Assembly (NCBI GenBank): GCA_945906815.1
Contig: CAMDRT010000003.1
Span: 18,766-82,765 of the forward strand
Source of the DNA: Bordetella parapertussis
Lineage (GTDB): Bacteria > Pseudomonadota > Gammaproteobacteria > Burkholderiales > SG8-41
Reading direction: 5' to 3'
Length of the DNA: 64,000 nt
The first letter of the stretch is position 1; every line of letters starts with the position of its first letter. Positions 44,114-53,743 of the stretch are shown here, piece after piece. Position numbers and translations under genes: made by a program. The notes under the pieces were generated by a model. It had not been told where the DNA came from, searched no databases, and saw nothing but the letters and a program-made list of their open reading frames with translations.

Positions 44114-45877
44114 ATGAGCTTACCCAAAAACGGGCTTATTACCGCGCTGATAGTGGCCTGGGCTGGCGTCGCGCCTGCGTTTGCGCAAGCGCCCACGCCG
44201 TCGGTGCCCGCAGCGCCACGCGTGCAGCCCCCGTCACCTACAGCGCCGGCGCTGCCGCTGGTGGACCTGTCGCCGGAGCTGCTCTACAAAATAATGCTGG
44301 CGGAAATTGCCCTGCAGCGCGGTTCGCCGCAGTTGGCGGCGCAAACCCTGCTTGAGGTCGCGCGCGAAACGCGCGATCCGAGGGTGGCGCAGCGTGCCAC
44401 CGAAGTGGCGTGGAACGCGCGTTTAATGAAAGAAGCGCTCGCAGCGGCCAGTCTGTGGTTGAACCTTGTGCCGCAATCCGCCCAGGCGCGGCAAGTGGTG
44501 GCGGCATTGCTGGTGAATCAGGACAATCTGGCCGAGGCGAAAGCGCCGCTGGAGCAATGGCTAGGCGGTGACAAGGCCAATGTGGCGCGCAACTTCGTGC
44601 AAGTGGCGCAGTTGCTGACGCGCCACACAGATAAAAAAGCGGTGTTTGCGTTGCTGCGCGGGCTGGCGCGCCCGTATAACAGCAGCGCCGAGGTGCGCCT
44701 GGCGGTGGCGCAGGCAGCGTGGAGCGCCGATGATGTCGATGCCGCGCTGGCGGAATCGCGTGCGGCACTCACCATCCAGCCTGATCTCGAACTGGCGGCG
44801 CTGTTTCATGCGCAGGCGCTCGCGCGCCGTTCCAGCGCAGAGGCGTTGACCTATCTCGGCGATTACCTCAACCGTTTTGCGCAGGCCAAAGACGCGCGGC
44901 TCGCCTATGCGCGTTTGCTGGCAAGCGAAAAGCGTCAGGCGGATGCACGCCAGCAGTTTGAAATTCTGGTGAAGGAAGCCCCCAACAATCCCGATATCGC
45001 GATGGCGGTGGCTTTGCTGGCGCTGCAGACCGGCGACCCGGATGCCGCAGAAAAGCATTTCAAAGGTGCGCTCGACGTCGGCCACAAAGAGCCCGACGCC
45101 ATCTGGTTGTTTCTGGGGCAGATCAACGAAGATCGAAAAAATTATGAGGAGGCGCTCAAGTGGTATGGCGGCGTCAGCAGTGGTGATCGCTATTTGAGCG
45201 CGCAGGCGCGTTACGCCAATGTGCTGGTCAAACAAGGCAAGCTGGACGCGGCGCGCAAGCACTTGCAATCGATAACACCAGCCGACAACGCGCAGCGCAT
45301 CCAGTTGGTGCAGGCCGAGGCCAATCTGTTGCGCGAGTCGCAGGCCTACAATGACGCCTATGATTTGCTGGGCAAGTCGCTCGAAGGCGCGCCGGATTCG
45401 GTGGATCTGCTGTATGACCAGGCGATGATCGCGGAGAAGCTAAACAAGCTCGATGTGCTCGAGCGCAATCTGCGTAAAGTCATAGAGATCGACCCCAAAC
45501 ATGCGCACGCCTACAACGCGCTAGGCTACACTCTGGCGGATCGCAACCAGCGCTTGCCCGAGGCGCGCAAACTCATCGAAAAAGCGCTAGAGCTATCACC
45601 GCAGGACGGCTACATCATCGACAGTCTGGGCTGGGTGCTGTATCGCATGGGGCACACGGGCGAGGCAGTGACACAGCTGCGCCGCGCCTTCGATCTGCGG
45701 CCCGAGGCGGAAGTCGGCGCGCATCTGGGCGAAGCATTGTGGGCCGATGGCAGGCGTGAAGAAGCACTGAAAATCTGGTCTAACCTGTTAAAGGATGGCC
45801 CCGCCAACGACACCTTGCAAAGTACCGTAAAGCGTCTGGCGCCTTCGTTGCTGCCTGCTGTTAAGTCACTTCGGTAA
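44114..45877 (+). CDS. Exported tetratricopeptide-repeat protein
   Basis: This 587-residue protein has a signal peptide (LITALIVAWAGVAPAFAQA) and a Pro-rich linker, then many TPR-like helical pairs. The C-terminal repeats are the clearest (AHAYNALGYTLADRNQRLPE, DGYIIDSLGWVLYRMGHTGE). It occurs just before lolB in many betaproteobacteria; scaffolding or outer-membrane biogenesis is plausible. No enzymatic motif is seen. It abuts lolB directly. Confidence 0.87.
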   Translation: MSLPKNGLITALIVAWAGVAPAFAQAPTPSVPAAPRVQPPSPTAPALPLVDLSPELLYKIMLAEIALQRGSPQLAAQTLLEVARETRDPRVAQRATEVAWNARLMKEALAAASLWLNLVPQSAQARQVVAALLVNQDNLAEAKAPLEQWLGGDKANVARNFVQVAQLLTRHTDKKAVFALLRGLARPYNSSAEVRLAVAQAAWSADDVDAALAESRAALTIQPDLELAALFHAQALARRSSAEALTYLGDYLNRFAQAKDARLAYARLLASEKRQADARQQFEILVKEAPNNPDIAMAVALLALQTGDPDAAEKHFKGALDVGHKEPDAIWLFLGQINEDRKNYEEALKWYGGVSSGDRYLSAQARYANVLVKQGKLDAARKHLQSITPADNAQRIQLVQAEANLLRESQAYNDAYDLLGKSLEGAPDSVDLLYDQAMIAEKLNKLDVLERNLRKVIEIDPKHAHAYNALGYTLADRNQRLPEARKLIEKALELSPQDGYIIDSLGWVLYRMGHTGEAVTQLRRAFDLRPEAEVGAHLGEALWADGRREEALKIWSNLLKDGPANDTLQSTVKRLAPSLLPAVKSLR

Positions 45878-46462
45878 ATGATCGTTTTTAATCGACGCCG
45901 CGCTGTAGCGGCGGCCGTTGCCGGCTTACTGACTCTGGCCGGTTGCGCCAGCGTGCAACCGGTGCCGGAAAAAGCGGGACGCGCAGCACCCTTCGATGTG
46001 TTGGGCCGGGTGTTGGTGTATTACGACGGCCGTGCATTTAGTGCCAATGTGCGCTGGCTGCACGGGGCTGATGCCGATGAATTATTTCTGATGACGCCCA
46101 CCGCACAAGTGCTGGCGCATCTGCGCGAAGATGCCGAGGGGGCGGTATTTACCGGCGCGGACAAAAAACAGTATCGCGGCGTGCGCGCGGAGTCGCTGAC
46201 CCAACAGGCGCTGGGTTGGGAGCTGCCGCTGGCGCGCATGCAGCACTGGGTGCGCGGCGTGCCCGTGCCCAACTATCCTGCGGTGATTGATGAGCGCGAT
46301 GCCGCCGCTAAAATCAGACACCTGACGCAAGACGGCTGGAAAATCACCTACGAGTATTATGCTGCCGCCGAAAACGATGGTCTGCCGCGGCGTATGGAGA
46401 TCGTGGGCGAAAAACAAACGATGCGGCTGGTGATTGATACCTGGCGCAAAGAAACGCCGTAG
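45878..46462 (+). CDS. lolB: Outer-membrane lipoprotein LolB
   Basis: This 194-residue lipoprotein has lipobox LTLAGC (Cys23) and a LolB-type beta-barrel fold with FSANVRWLHGADADELFLM and LPLARMQHWVRGVPVP. It receives lipoproteins from LolA and inserts them into the outer membrane. It is placed between the TPR gene and ispE, the standard location. Confidence 0.92.
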   Translation: MIVFNRRRAVAAAVAGLLTLAGCASVQPVPEKAGRAAPFDVLGRVLVYYDGRAFSANVRWLHGADADELFLMTPTAQVLAHLREDAEGAVFTGADKKQYRGVRAESLTQQALGWELPLARMQHWVRGVPVPNYPAVIDERDAAAKIRHLTQDGWKITYEYYAAAENDGLPRRMEIVGEKQTMRLVIDTWRKETP

Positions 46463-46506
46463 TGTCGCGGGCCGAGCGGCGCCAGGAAGGGAGTCCATTT
46501 CGCGCC

Positions 46507-47385
46507 ATGATGGATTTTTCAGCGCCCTACGCCGCGCCCGCCAAACTTAACCTAATGCTGCGCGTCGTGGGCCGTCGTGCTGACGGCTACCACCTGCTGC
46601 AAACGGTGTTGCGCTTTATTGATTATGGCGACACGCTGCGTTTTCGTGTGCGCGGCGACGGCGTGATCGCGCGCGTGAACGAGGTGCCCGGCGTGCCTGC
46701 GGATGCCGACCTTTGCGTGCGCGCCGCGCGCTTGTTGCGCGAGGTGAGCGGCACTGTGCTGGGCGCCGATATTGCGCTTGATAAGCGCCTGCCGCTGGGT
46801 GGCGGCTTGGGCGGCGGCAGTTCCGACGCTGCGACTACGCTGCTGGCCTTAAACGGCCTGTGGAAGACGGCGATACCTAGATCACAACTTATGGATTTGG
46901 CCGTAAAACTGGGCGCCGACGTGGCGGTATTCGTGTTTGGTAAAAACGCTCTGGCCGAAGGCATTGGCGAGCAACTGACGGCGCTGGAATTGCCGCCGGC
47001 ATGGTATGTGGTTTTATGTCCGCCGGTGGTGGTGTCCACGGCTACCGTTTTCAGTCACCCGGAATTGAAAAGGGACTCTAAAAAGGCTATAATTCGCGGC
47101 TTTTCTGAGGCGGGCACTCAGTTACTAGCTGTTAATGACTTGCAGCCTCTGGTGGTGAAACACTATCCCGAAGTGGCACGGCATTTGGCCTGGTTAGAGC
47201 AAAAGTTAGCACAACAGGGCGCGCAACACAGTGGCGCTTTGATGACCGGGTCGGGGGCGTGTGTGTTTGCGTCGTTTGAGCGTGAGGGTGCCGCACGCGC
47301 AGTGTTGGCACAACGGCCCCCCGGCATGCAGGGTTTCGTCGCGCAAGGGTTGCCGCATCATCCCTTGCATGATCTGGGAGTATAG
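46507..47385 (+). CDS. ispE: 4-diphosphocytidyl-2-C-methyl-D-erythritol kinase
   Basis: This 292-residue GHMP kinase belongs to the MEP isoprenoid pathway. It has APAKLNLMLRVVGRRADGYH at the N-terminus, the glycine-rich ATP loop LPLGGGLGGGSSDAATTLL and a C-terminal MTGSGACVFASF. The start at 46507 fits family N-termini and has GGAAGGGAG about 11 bases upstream; a GTG at 46462 is also in frame. A strong promoter for downstream genes lies inside the coding region. Confidence 0.93.
   Translation: MMDFSAPYAAPAKLNLMLRVVGRRADGYHLLQTVLRFIDYGDTLRFRVRGDGVIARVNEVPGVPADADLCVRAARLLREVSGTVLGADIALDKRLPLGGGLGGGSSDAATTLLALNGLWKTAIPRSQLMDLAVKLGADVAVFVFGKNALAEGIGEQLTALELPPAWYVVLCPPVVVSTATVFSHPELKRDSKKAIIRGFSEAGTQLLAVNDLQPLVVKHYPEVARHLAWLEQKLAQQGAQHSGALMTGSGACVFASFEREGAARAVLAQRPPGMQGFVAQGLPHHPLHDLGV
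47065..47093 (+). promoter_or_regulatory. Internal promoter in ispE driving tRNA-Gln and prs
   Basis: TTGAAA (47065-47070) and TATAAT (47088-47093) are spaced by exactly 17 bases inside ispE. The predicted transcript would start near 47100 and run through tRNA-Gln into prs. E. coli also transcribes prs from a promoter within the upstream ispE gene. Confidence 0.7.
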
Positions 47386-47414
47386 TAGTAAGGTATTGTT
47401 TTTATTGGTACATT

Positions 47415-47489
47415 TGGGGAGTCGCCAAGTGGTAAGGCACCGGATTTTGATTCCGGCATTCGTAGGTTCGATCCCTACCTCCCCAGCCA
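47415..47489 (+). tRNA. tRNA-Gln (UUG anticodon)
   Basis: This is a 75-nt cloverleaf. Acceptor TGGGGAG (47415-47421) pairs with CTCCCCA (47479-47485). The D-arm has GCCAAGTGGTAAGGC, the anticodon loop is TTTTGAT, the T-arm has GGTTCGATCC, the discriminator is G, and CCA is encoded. It lies between ispE and prs with no terminator before prs. Confidence 0.97.
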
Positions 47490-47547
47490 GAATTGCTGCA
47501 CGCTGCTGGATCTATCAACCGTGAACGATTATCGGGGTTCCGCCGCA

Positions 47548-48495
47548 ATGCTTGATCGTCTGATGGTGTTTACCGGCAACTCCATTCCGAAGCTGGCGGC
47601 GGAGGTGGCGGAGCATTTGCACGTGACCCTGGGCCGCGCCAAAGTCGGACGTTTTTCCGACGGCGAGGTGATGGTTGAAATTCTCGAAAACGTGCGCGGA
47701 CGCGACGTCTTTGTGTTGCAGTCGATCTGCCAGCCCACCAACGACACGTTGATGGAGCTGCTGGTCATGGTGGATGGCTTAAAGCGCGCCTCAGCCGGGC
47801 GGATCACAGCAGCGATTCCCTACATGGGCTATGCGAGGCAGGACCGGCGGCCCAGTTCGGCGCGGGTGCCGATTACCGCCAAAGTGGTGGCGAATATGTT
47901 GACCACGGTGGGTGTGGATCGTGTGCTGACCATGGATTTGCATTCGGAACAGATCCAGGGATTCTTTGATATACCGGTGGACAATATTTATTCGGGCCCG
48001 ATTTTGCTCGGCGATGTCTGGAAAAATAATTTTACCGGTCTGGTGGTGGTGTCGCCTGATGTGGGCGGCGTAGTGCGCGCGCGTGCGCTGGCGAAGCGCC
48101 TGGAAGCGGATCTGGCGATTATCGACAAGCGCCGTCCGCGCCCCAATGTAGCAACGGTGATGAATATTATCGGTGAAGTCGAGGGCCGCACCTGCGTCCT
48201 CGTGGATGATCTGGTGGATACCGCAAACACCTTGTGCGAGGCGGCCGCGGCACTGAAAAGAAGCGGCGCCGTGCGGGTGCTGGCGTATTGCACGCACCCG
48301 GTGCTGTCGGGCAAGGCCATAGAGCGGGTCATGAATTCGGAGTTGGACGAACTGGTGGTCACCGACACCATCCCGCTGCGCGAAGACGCCCAAGCCTGCA
48401 GCCGCATACGGGTGCTCAGCATCGCCGGTTTGTTTGCCGAGACGGTGCGGCGTATCAACGCAGAGGACTCGGTGAGTTCGTTGTTTGTGGAATAA
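47548..48495 (+). CDS. prs: Ribose-phosphate pyrophosphokinase
   Basis: This 315-residue enzyme makes PRPP for nucleotide, His and Trp synthesis. Conserved segments are [53 protein letters not shown] and the PRPP loop [14 protein letters not shown]. The ATG at 47548 gives the standard length; a GTG at 47521 would add nine residues. It is preceded by tRNA-Gln and followed by a 20-bp-stem palindrome. Confidence 0.96.
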   Translation: MLDRLMVFTGNSIPKLAAEVAEHLHVTLGRAKVGRFSDGEVMVEILENVRGRDVFVLQSICQPTNDTLMELLVMVDGLKRASAGRITAAIPYMGYARQDRRPSSARVPITAKVVANMLTTVGVDRVLTMDLHSEQIQGFFDIPVDNIYSGPILLGDVWKNNFTGLVVVSPDVGGVVRARALAKRLEADLAIIDKRRPRPNVATVMNIIGEVEGRTCVLVDDLVDTANTLCEAAAALKRSGAVRVLAYCTHPVLSGKAIERVMNSELDELVVTDTIPLREDAQACSRIRVLSIAGLFAETVRRINAEDSVSSLFVE

Positions 48496-48531
48496 GTAGT
48501 TCAGTAACAAGTGCAGTAACAAGTGCAGTGA

Positions 48532-48587
48532 TGAGGTTTGAGTGCTGAGTTGAACGGCAACGACTTAAACTCAGCACTCAAACCTCA
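48532..48587. repeat. Perfect 20-bp stem palindrome between prs and rplY
   Basis: The sequence T-GAGGTTTGAGTGCTGAGTT (48532-48551) is exactly complementary to 48568-48587 across a 16-nt loop. Just before it, CAGTAACAAGTG occurs twice in tandem (48512-48535 region). Just after it, CTCAGCACT occurs again (48591-48599). There is no T-run. It may act as an mRNA-stabilising or transcription-attenuating hairpin, or be a repeat of the short-unit family. Confidence 0.8.
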
Positions 48588-48654
48588 GAACTCAGCACTG
48601 TTTTATAACCCGGAATGATCTGGTCGCGGACGTTCCGAATTTCAGGAGAATGTA

Positions 48655-49380
48655 ATGAAGATTGCTGTAACTGCCTACCCGCGTACGCTACAGGGCACGA
48701 GTGCGAGCCGCCGCCTGCGTATCAGCGGGCGCGTCCCCGGCATTATTTACGGGGCCGATCAACCGGTGCAAAAAGTGGAGCTTGATCAGGCCGCCGTATT
48801 GCGCCATCTCAAGCTCGAAGTGTTCCACGCGTCAGTACTCGATTTGACCGTGGACGGTGTCACCACACCAGCGCTGCTGCGCGATTTTCAGATGCACCCG
48901 TTCAAACCGATAGCGCTGCACGTGGACTTCCAGCGCGTCGACAAGAACAAGAAAATCCATATGAAAGTGCCGCTGCATTTCGTCAACACCGACATCTGCG
49001 TAGGCGTGAAAGTGGGCGGCGGCGTGGTGCAACACATCATCAACGATCTTGAGATTTTGTGTCTGCCGGACGATCTGCCGGAATACATTGAAGTCGATGT
49101 CACGGATTTACAGGTTGCGCATTCGCTGCATGTCAACGACATTGCGTTTCCCAAAGGCGTGGAGCCGATTCCGCGCTGGAAAAAAGAGAACCCTGGCGTG
49201 GTGACCGTGCAGCTGCCGAAAGAAGCGCCGGCCGAAGACACCGCGGCCGTCGCCAAAGCCACCGAGATCACCGGTCAGAAACCGGCGGACCCTGCGGCAG
49301 GGGGCGGCAGCACCAAAGACGGCGTCAAGAAAGAGGCGCCCAAGAAAGAACCGGCGGCGAAAAAAGAGGGTGGAAAGTAA
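48655..49380 (+). CDS. rplY: 50S ribosomal protein L25/general stress protein Ctc
   Basis: This 241-residue protein is the long Ctc form of L25, which binds 5S rRNA. It has an N-terminal L25 domain (RRLRISGRVPGIIYGADQPV), a TL5-like C-terminal beta domain (FHASVLDLTVDGVTTPALLR, PEYIEVDVTDLQVAHSLH), and a Lys/Ala/Glu/Pro-rich tail. An AGGAG ribosome-binding site precedes the ATG. A terminator follows 49 bases after the stop. Confidence 0.95.
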   Translation: MKIAVTAYPRTLQGTSASRRLRISGRVPGIIYGADQPVQKVELDQAAVLRHLKLEVFHASVLDLTVDGVTTPALLRDFQMHPFKPIALHVDFQRVDKNKKIHMKVPLHFVNTDICVGVKVGGGVVQHIINDLEILCLPDDLPEYIEVDVTDLQVAHSLHVNDIAFPKGVEPIPRWKKENPGVVTVQLPKEAPAEDTAAVAKATEITGQKPADPAAGGGSTKDGVKKEAPKKEPAAKKEGGK

Positions 49381-49428
49381 GCAGCAAGTCACTGCTGCGC
49401 CTCTCCGGACAGTAACGCTTGCCGCTCC

Positions 49429-49467
49429 AGCCCGCTTTGTCTTATGGATAGGGCGGGCTTTTTCTTT
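49429..49467 (+). terminator. Rho-independent terminator after rplY
   Basis: AGCCCGC (49429-49435) pairs with GCGGGCT (49453-49459) with a 17-nt loop. It is followed by TTTTTCTTT. The stem is short with a long loop, but the T-run is clear. Confidence 0.75.
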
Positions 49468-49493
49468 CACGCTTTCTCATCACGCAGCGCTTC

Positions 49494-50084
49494 ATGAAGC
49501 TCGTCGTCGGCCTCGGCAACCCGGGCAGCAAATACGAAAAAACGCGTCACAACGCGGGTTTCTGGTGGCTGGACAGCATCGCCCATCAGGAGCGCACGCA
49601 GTTGCGGCGCGAATCGCGCTATCAGGGCGCGGTGGCCAAAATTTCCACGCGCGCGGGGGAGCTGTGGCTGCTTAAACCGGAAACCTTCATGAACAACTCC
49701 GGTCAAGCCGTGGCGGCACTGGCGGATTATTACAAGATAGGCGCGCAGGAAATTCTGGTGGCGCACGATGAGCTTGATCTGCCGCCCGGCGGCGCGAAGC
49801 TCAAATTTGGCGGGGGCTTGTCGGGGCACAATGGACTGAAAAGCATCGCCGCCAACCTCGGCACGCAGGGTTTCTGGCGCCTGCGTCTGGGCATAGGCCA
49901 TCCGCGCGACAATGCTGCATCAGAGAGTGAAGTCGTTGACTATGTGCTGCATGCCCCACGCCTGGAAGAGCATGAGGCGATTAATGAAGCGATGGCGCGC
50001 GCGCTGGAACTCTGGCCGCACCTCATCGCAGATGAGATGGAAGCTGCGATGCTTGCCTTACACACGGTGAAGCGTGAAACGTAA
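49494..50084 (+). CDS. pth: Peptidyl-tRNA hydrolase
   Basis: This 196-residue enzyme recycles tRNA from peptidyl-tRNA dropped by ribosomes. Motifs are [20 protein letters not shown] with the catalytic His, [27 protein letters not shown] and GHNGLKSI. Length is standard. It lies between rplY and ychF as usual. Confidence 0.97.
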   Translation: MKLVVGLGNPGSKYEKTRHNAGFWWLDSIAHQERTQLRRESRYQGAVAKISTRAGELWLLKPETFMNNSGQAVAALADYYKIGAQEILVAHDELDLPPGGAKLKFGGGLSGHNGLKSIAANLGTQGFWRLRLGIGHPRDNAASESEVVDYVLHAPRLEEHEAINEAMARALELWPHLIADEMEAAMLALHTVKRET

Positions 50085-50112
50085 CGGCGGTTAAGCTAAC
50101 GCGAATTCGCCT

Positions 50113-50171
50113 CCCTTCTTTTCCCCTTCACCCTTCACCGCTCACCCTTCACTGTTTTCACCCTTCACCGA
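50113..50171. repeat. Heptamer array (CTTCACC) between pth and ychF
   Basis: The units CTTCACC, CTTCACC, GCTCACC, CTTCACT, then (gttt)TCACC and CTTCACC follow one another with a 7-nt period over about 45 bases. The sequence is the complement in character of the octamer array near 39.9 kb. It fills the 105-base gap before ychF. Confidence 0.7.
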
Positions 50172-50189
50172 CAACTCGCGAGAAACCCC

Positions 50190-51284
50190 ATGTCCCTAAA
50201 ATGCGGCATCGTCGGTCTGCCCAACGTCGGCAAATCCACGCTATTTAACGCGCTGACCAAGGCCGGCATCGCGGCGGAAAACTATCCGTTCTGCACCATC
50301 GAGCCTAACGTCGGCATCGTCGAGGTACCCGATCCGCGACTGGCAAAACTCGCTGATCTAGCCAAGCCGCAGAAGCTGCTGCCGGCGATAGTCGAGTTTG
50401 TCGATATCGCCGGGCTGGTGGCAGGGGCCTCCAAGGGCGAGGGTCTGGGCAATCAGTTTCTGGCGAACATCCGCGAGACCGATGCCATAGCGCATGTGGT
50501 GCGCTGCTTTGACGATGAAAACGTGGTCCATGTATCAGGCAGGATCGATCCGCTGTCCGATATCGAAACCATCAACACCGAACTCGCACTCGCAGATTTA
50601 TCGGCGGTGGAACGCTATATCACCAAATACGCCAAGCTGGCGAAGGCGGGGGGCGACAAGGAAGCGCAACGCATGATGGCGGTGCTGGAAAAATGCCAAA
50701 CGGTGTTGAACCAGGCCAAGCCGGTGCGCTCGCTCGATCTCTACGAAGAGGAAAAAGCCATCCTGAGGCCGCTGTGCCTGCTCACCGCCAAGGCGGCGAT
50801 GTTTGTCGCCAACGTCAAGGAAGACGGTTTTGAAAACAACCCGCATCTTGATGCGGTGCGGCGTTACGCCGCAAGCGAACACGCGCCAGTGGTGGCGGTG
50901 TGCGCTGCGATCGAAGCCGAAATCGCGGAATTGAGCGACGAAGACAAGAACGTATTTTTGTCCGATCTCGGCATGAGCGAGCCGGGTCTGGATCGCGTGA
51001 TCAACGCGGGCTACGCGCTGCTCGGTTTGCAAACCTACTTTACCGCCGGCCCGAAAGAAGTGCGCGCCTGGACCATCCACAAAGGCGACACCGCGCCCAA
51101 AGCCGCTGGCGCGATTCATACCGATTTTGAAAAAGGCTTCATCCGCGCCGAAGTCATCGCGTTTAACGACTACATCGCGGGCAAGGGCGAACACGGCGCC
51201 AAGGATGCCGGCAAGATGCGTCTAGAGGGCAAAGATTACATCGTGAAAGACGGCGATGTTATGCATTTCAGGTTTAACGTATAA
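50190..51284 (+). CDS. ychF: Redox-regulated ATPase YchF
   Basis: This 364-residue Obg-family P-loop protein prefers ATP over GTP. It has [38 protein letters not shown], and the NVKE-type specificity motif (FVANVKEDG) in place of NKxD. The C-terminal TGS domain ends in [18 protein letters not shown]. It binds ribosomes and modulates stress responses. Confidence 0.97.
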   Translation: MSLKCGIVGLPNVGKSTLFNALTKAGIAAENYPFCTIEPNVGIVEVPDPRLAKLADLAKPQKLLPAIVEFVDIAGLVAGASKGEGLGNQFLANIRETDAIAHVVRCFDDENVVHVSGRIDPLSDIETINTELALADLSAVERYITKYAKLAKAGGDKEAQRMMAVLEKCQTVLNQAKPVRSLDLYEEEKAILRPLCLLTAKAAMFVANVKEDGFENNPHLDAVRRYAASEHAPVVAVCAAIEAEIAELSDEDKNVFLSDLGMSEPGLDRVINAGYALLGLQTYFTAGPKEVRAWTIHKGDTAPKAAGAIHTDFEKGFIRAEVIAFNDYIAGKGEHGAKDAGKMRLEGKDYIVKDGDVMHFRFNV

Positions 51285-51399
51285 AGCTACTGTAGCGTTC
51301 TTTAGGGTTCGTTTTCGTCCGATAAAACCAATTCCGCAGACTGCGCTTAAACTGTAATTCGGGCCGCTACCTAACCATTCACCATCCGCAGCAGGGAAC

Positions 51400-52224
51400 A
51401 TGAAGCGCGTACAGGCAAGCGAAGGTTTGGACGGATTCGAGGCGGCTCGTTTGAGCCCCGCCGCGGTGCGGGCCGCGATCCGTTCAGGGTCGTTGACCTC
51501 GCACACTGTCGGCATGGCGCCGGGCCACGTTCAGGCCAACGTCGTCATCTTGCCCGAGAAGCTGGCAGGCGATTTTTCGCGTTTTTGCGAGCGCAACCCG
51601 AAGCCGTGTCCAGTACTGGCGGTTTCGGAGCCAGGGCATCCCTTCCTTCCTACGCTCGGGACGGACATTGATATCCGCACCGATGTGCCGCGCTATCGGG
51701 TCTTTGTAGACGGCAAGTGCGCGGACGAACCACACGAGCTCTCGCGCTGGTGGCGCGACGACCTGGTGACTTTTGCTCTGGGATGCTCGTTCTCGTTCGA
51801 GGAGGCTCTGCTCGAGGAGGGGCTGCCGTTGCGGCATGTCGAGCGCGGCCTGAACGTCCCGATGTACCGCACCAGTGTTGCGACCATCCCCGCTGGCCGC
51901 TTTTGCGGGCCGTTGGTCGTCTCTATGCGTCCTTTCCGCCCGGCGGCGGCGATCCGGGCGATCCAGATCACTTCGCGTTTCCCGAGGGTGCACGGTGCGC
52001 CCGTGCACATCGGTCTGCCAGAGGCGATCGGCATCCGCGACCTGTCCAGGCCGGACTACGGCGATCGGGTCGATGTCGCGCCGGACGAGCTGCCCCTGTT
52101 CTGGGCCTGCGGGGTGACGCCGCAGGCCGTGGTGCAGGCCGCCGGAATCCCGTTTTGCATCACCCATTACCCCGGCTCAATGCTGGTCACCGATCTCAGG
52201 AACTCGCAACTGGCCGTGTTCTGA
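51400..52224 (+). CDS. DUF1445 putative hydro-lyase / D-glutamate cyclase-like protein
   Basis: This 274-residue member of the DUF1445 family has [54 protein letters not shown] and [14 protein letters not shown]; the last region holds the invariant Cys/Asp residues. The mammalian relative is D-glutamate cyclase, and bacterial members sit in oxoproline or catabolic loci. It is convergent with an MFS exporter. It begins the second accessory region. Confidence 0.87.
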   Translation: MKRVQASEGLDGFEAARLSPAAVRAAIRSGSLTSHTVGMAPGHVQANVVILPEKLAGDFSRFCERNPKPCPVLAVSEPGHPFLPTLGTDIDIRTDVPRYRVFVDGKCADEPHELSRWWRDDLVTFALGCSFSFEEALLEEGLPLRHVERGLNVPMYRTSVATIPAGRFCGPLVVSMRPFRPAAAIRAIQITSRFPRVHGAPVHIGLPEAIGIRDLSRPDYGDRVDVAPDELPLFWACGVTPQAVVQAAGIPFCITHYPGSMLVTDLRNSQLAVF

Positions 52225-52286
52225 ACCTACATAGTCTGGCGTTCCGATCGTTCCATCGACTGCACACCGGTCGCTGGAACGATCGC

Positions 52287-53537
52287 CTAAAGGTGTGCGT
52301 TCGCCGCGGCCGAGCGCTGCCAGAGCGCGCCGCGCCAGCGATAGCCGATGGCGACGATGAGGACGAGGCCGAGGCCCGCGTAGAGCACCGTGGTGGCGGG
52401 GTAGCCGAGGTGCGCGATCAGCGGACCTGAGGCGAGCAGACCGAGCGGCAGCCCCCAGATCGCGAGCATGCGCATTCCCATGACGCGGCCGCGCATCGCG
52501 TCGCTCGAGCTGCGTAGCATCACTGCGGCGAGCGGCACCAGGCAGAAGCTCTGCACCAATCCCGTGACGAAGAGCAGCGCCACGCCCGCGCTCACCGATT
52601 GCGTCTGCCCGAAGAGGAGGATGCAGACGAACCAGGCGGCGGCGTTCGCCAGCATGAAGCGACCCGCGCGCAGCGGCAGGCGGTTGGTCCATACGCCGAG
52701 CGAGCCGGCAAGTGCGCCGAGTGCGAACGCCCCCGCGAGGTAGCCGAGCCCCGCCTGGCCGATCCCGTAGACATCCATGGCGACGTAAGGCAGGAGCCCG
52801 AGGACAAACGGATAGGCGAGCAGGTTGACCAGTAACGCAATGCTGAACGCGCTCAGCAGGTCGGGCTTGTGCCAGACATAGCTCACCGCCTGCTTCATGT
52901 CACGCATTACAGTGCCCAGCGATTGCGCCTCCACCCCGGCGCTGCCTGAGCGTGCCCTGGGGGATGAGCCCGCCACGCCAAGCGAAAGCACGAACGAAGT
53001 GCAGTACAGGAGGGTTACCGCGACGTAGGCCGTACCCATGCCGACTAGCGCCACGCCGGCAGTGCCGGCGAGCGCGCCCATCACCCTCGCTGTATCGGTG
53101 GTGGTGCGCGAGACCCCGAGCGCCGCCATCAGCGCCTCGGGACGGATGGTCTGCCCGATCAGGACATTGCGCAGCAGATTGTCGGAAGGCCGGACCAGGC
53201 CGATCACCGTCGCAATCAAGAACACGTGCCAGGGTGCCAGCTGGTCGCTCAGCGTCAGCCCCATCAGGACGATCGCGAGCAGCGCGTAGAGTGCGCGCGT
53301 GATGCAAAGGAGCGCACGTATGCCGAGGCGGTCGCCGGCGAGGGCGAACAACGGCGAGAACAGCGAACCGATCCACACCAGGGCGCCCAGCATCACCAGT
53401 TGCTCGACCGAGCCGGTGACGGCGAGGATGTACCAGCCCAGGATCAGCGTCTCCATCTCGAAGGCCCAAGACGCAGCGAGGTCCGCTGGCCACTGGTAGC
53501 GGAAGCTGCGTACGTGAAAAGGTGCAAGAGCGGACAT
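52287..53537 (-). CDS. MFS transporter (MFS_3, exporter-like)
   Basis: This 416-residue protein has twelve predicted membrane helices, related to the EntS/MFS_3 group. It starts FHVRSFRYQWPADLAASWAFEM and carries LAGDRLGIRALL-like loop residues between helices 2 and 3 and DAMRGRVMGMRMLAIWG between helices 10 and 11. No siderophore genes are present, so export or uptake of a catabolic substrate is equally possible. Confidence 0.88.
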   Translation of the reverse strand: MSALAPFHVRSFRYQWPADLAASWAFEMETLILGWYILAVTGSVEQLVMLGALVWIGSLFSPLFALAGDRLGIRALLCITRALYALLAIVLMGLTLSDQLAPWHVFLIATVIGLVRPSDNLLRNVLIGQTIRPEALMAALGVSRTTTDTARVMGALAGTAGVALVGMGTAYVAVTLLYCTSFVLSLGVAGSSPRARSGSAGVEAQSLGTVMRDMKQAVSYVWHKPDLLSAFSIALLVNLLAYPFVLGLLPYVAMDVYGIGQAGLGYLAGAFALGALAGSLGVWTNRLPLRAGRFMLANAAAWFVCILLFGQTQSVSAGVALLFVTGLVQSFCLVPLAAVMLRSSSDAMRGRVMGMRMLAIWGLPLGLLASGPLIAHLGYPATTVLYAGLGLVLIVAIGYRWRGALWQRSAAANAHL

Positions 53538-53585
53538 GGGTGCGAGCGTCCTCGAATCAGGCTGTGCGGTGGTCGCGCCGGGTCG

Positions 53586-53732
53586 TCACGCTTGGCACAC
53601 GAGCGCATCCACGAGGCAGACGTCGCTCGCCTTGAGGGCCTTCATCACAGGCTCATGCCATCGCGCAGTGACACTTAAATTGCCATTCGGGACGATATTG
53701 ACGCATTCGCCAGCCACAGGTTTGAATTGCAT
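53586..53732 (-). other. Possible small gene or C-terminal gene fragment
   Basis: A 48-codon frame reads MQFKPVAGECVNIVPNGNL and later HEPVMKALKASDVCLVD. The GECVNIVPN piece recalls the VRIVPNH strand near the C-terminus of D-threonine-aldolase/DSD1-like proteins, but the rest does not match. It begins 12 bases after the FAH-family stop on the same strand. It could be an expressed small protein or a deletion scar; I cannot decide. Confidence 0.3.
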
Positions 53733-53743
53733 ATTGGGCCCCC

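Noticed and set aside
48500..48600. Rho-independent terminator after prs
   Set aside because: The stem is strong, but no T-run follows either strand's hairpin, so it was recorded as a repeat.
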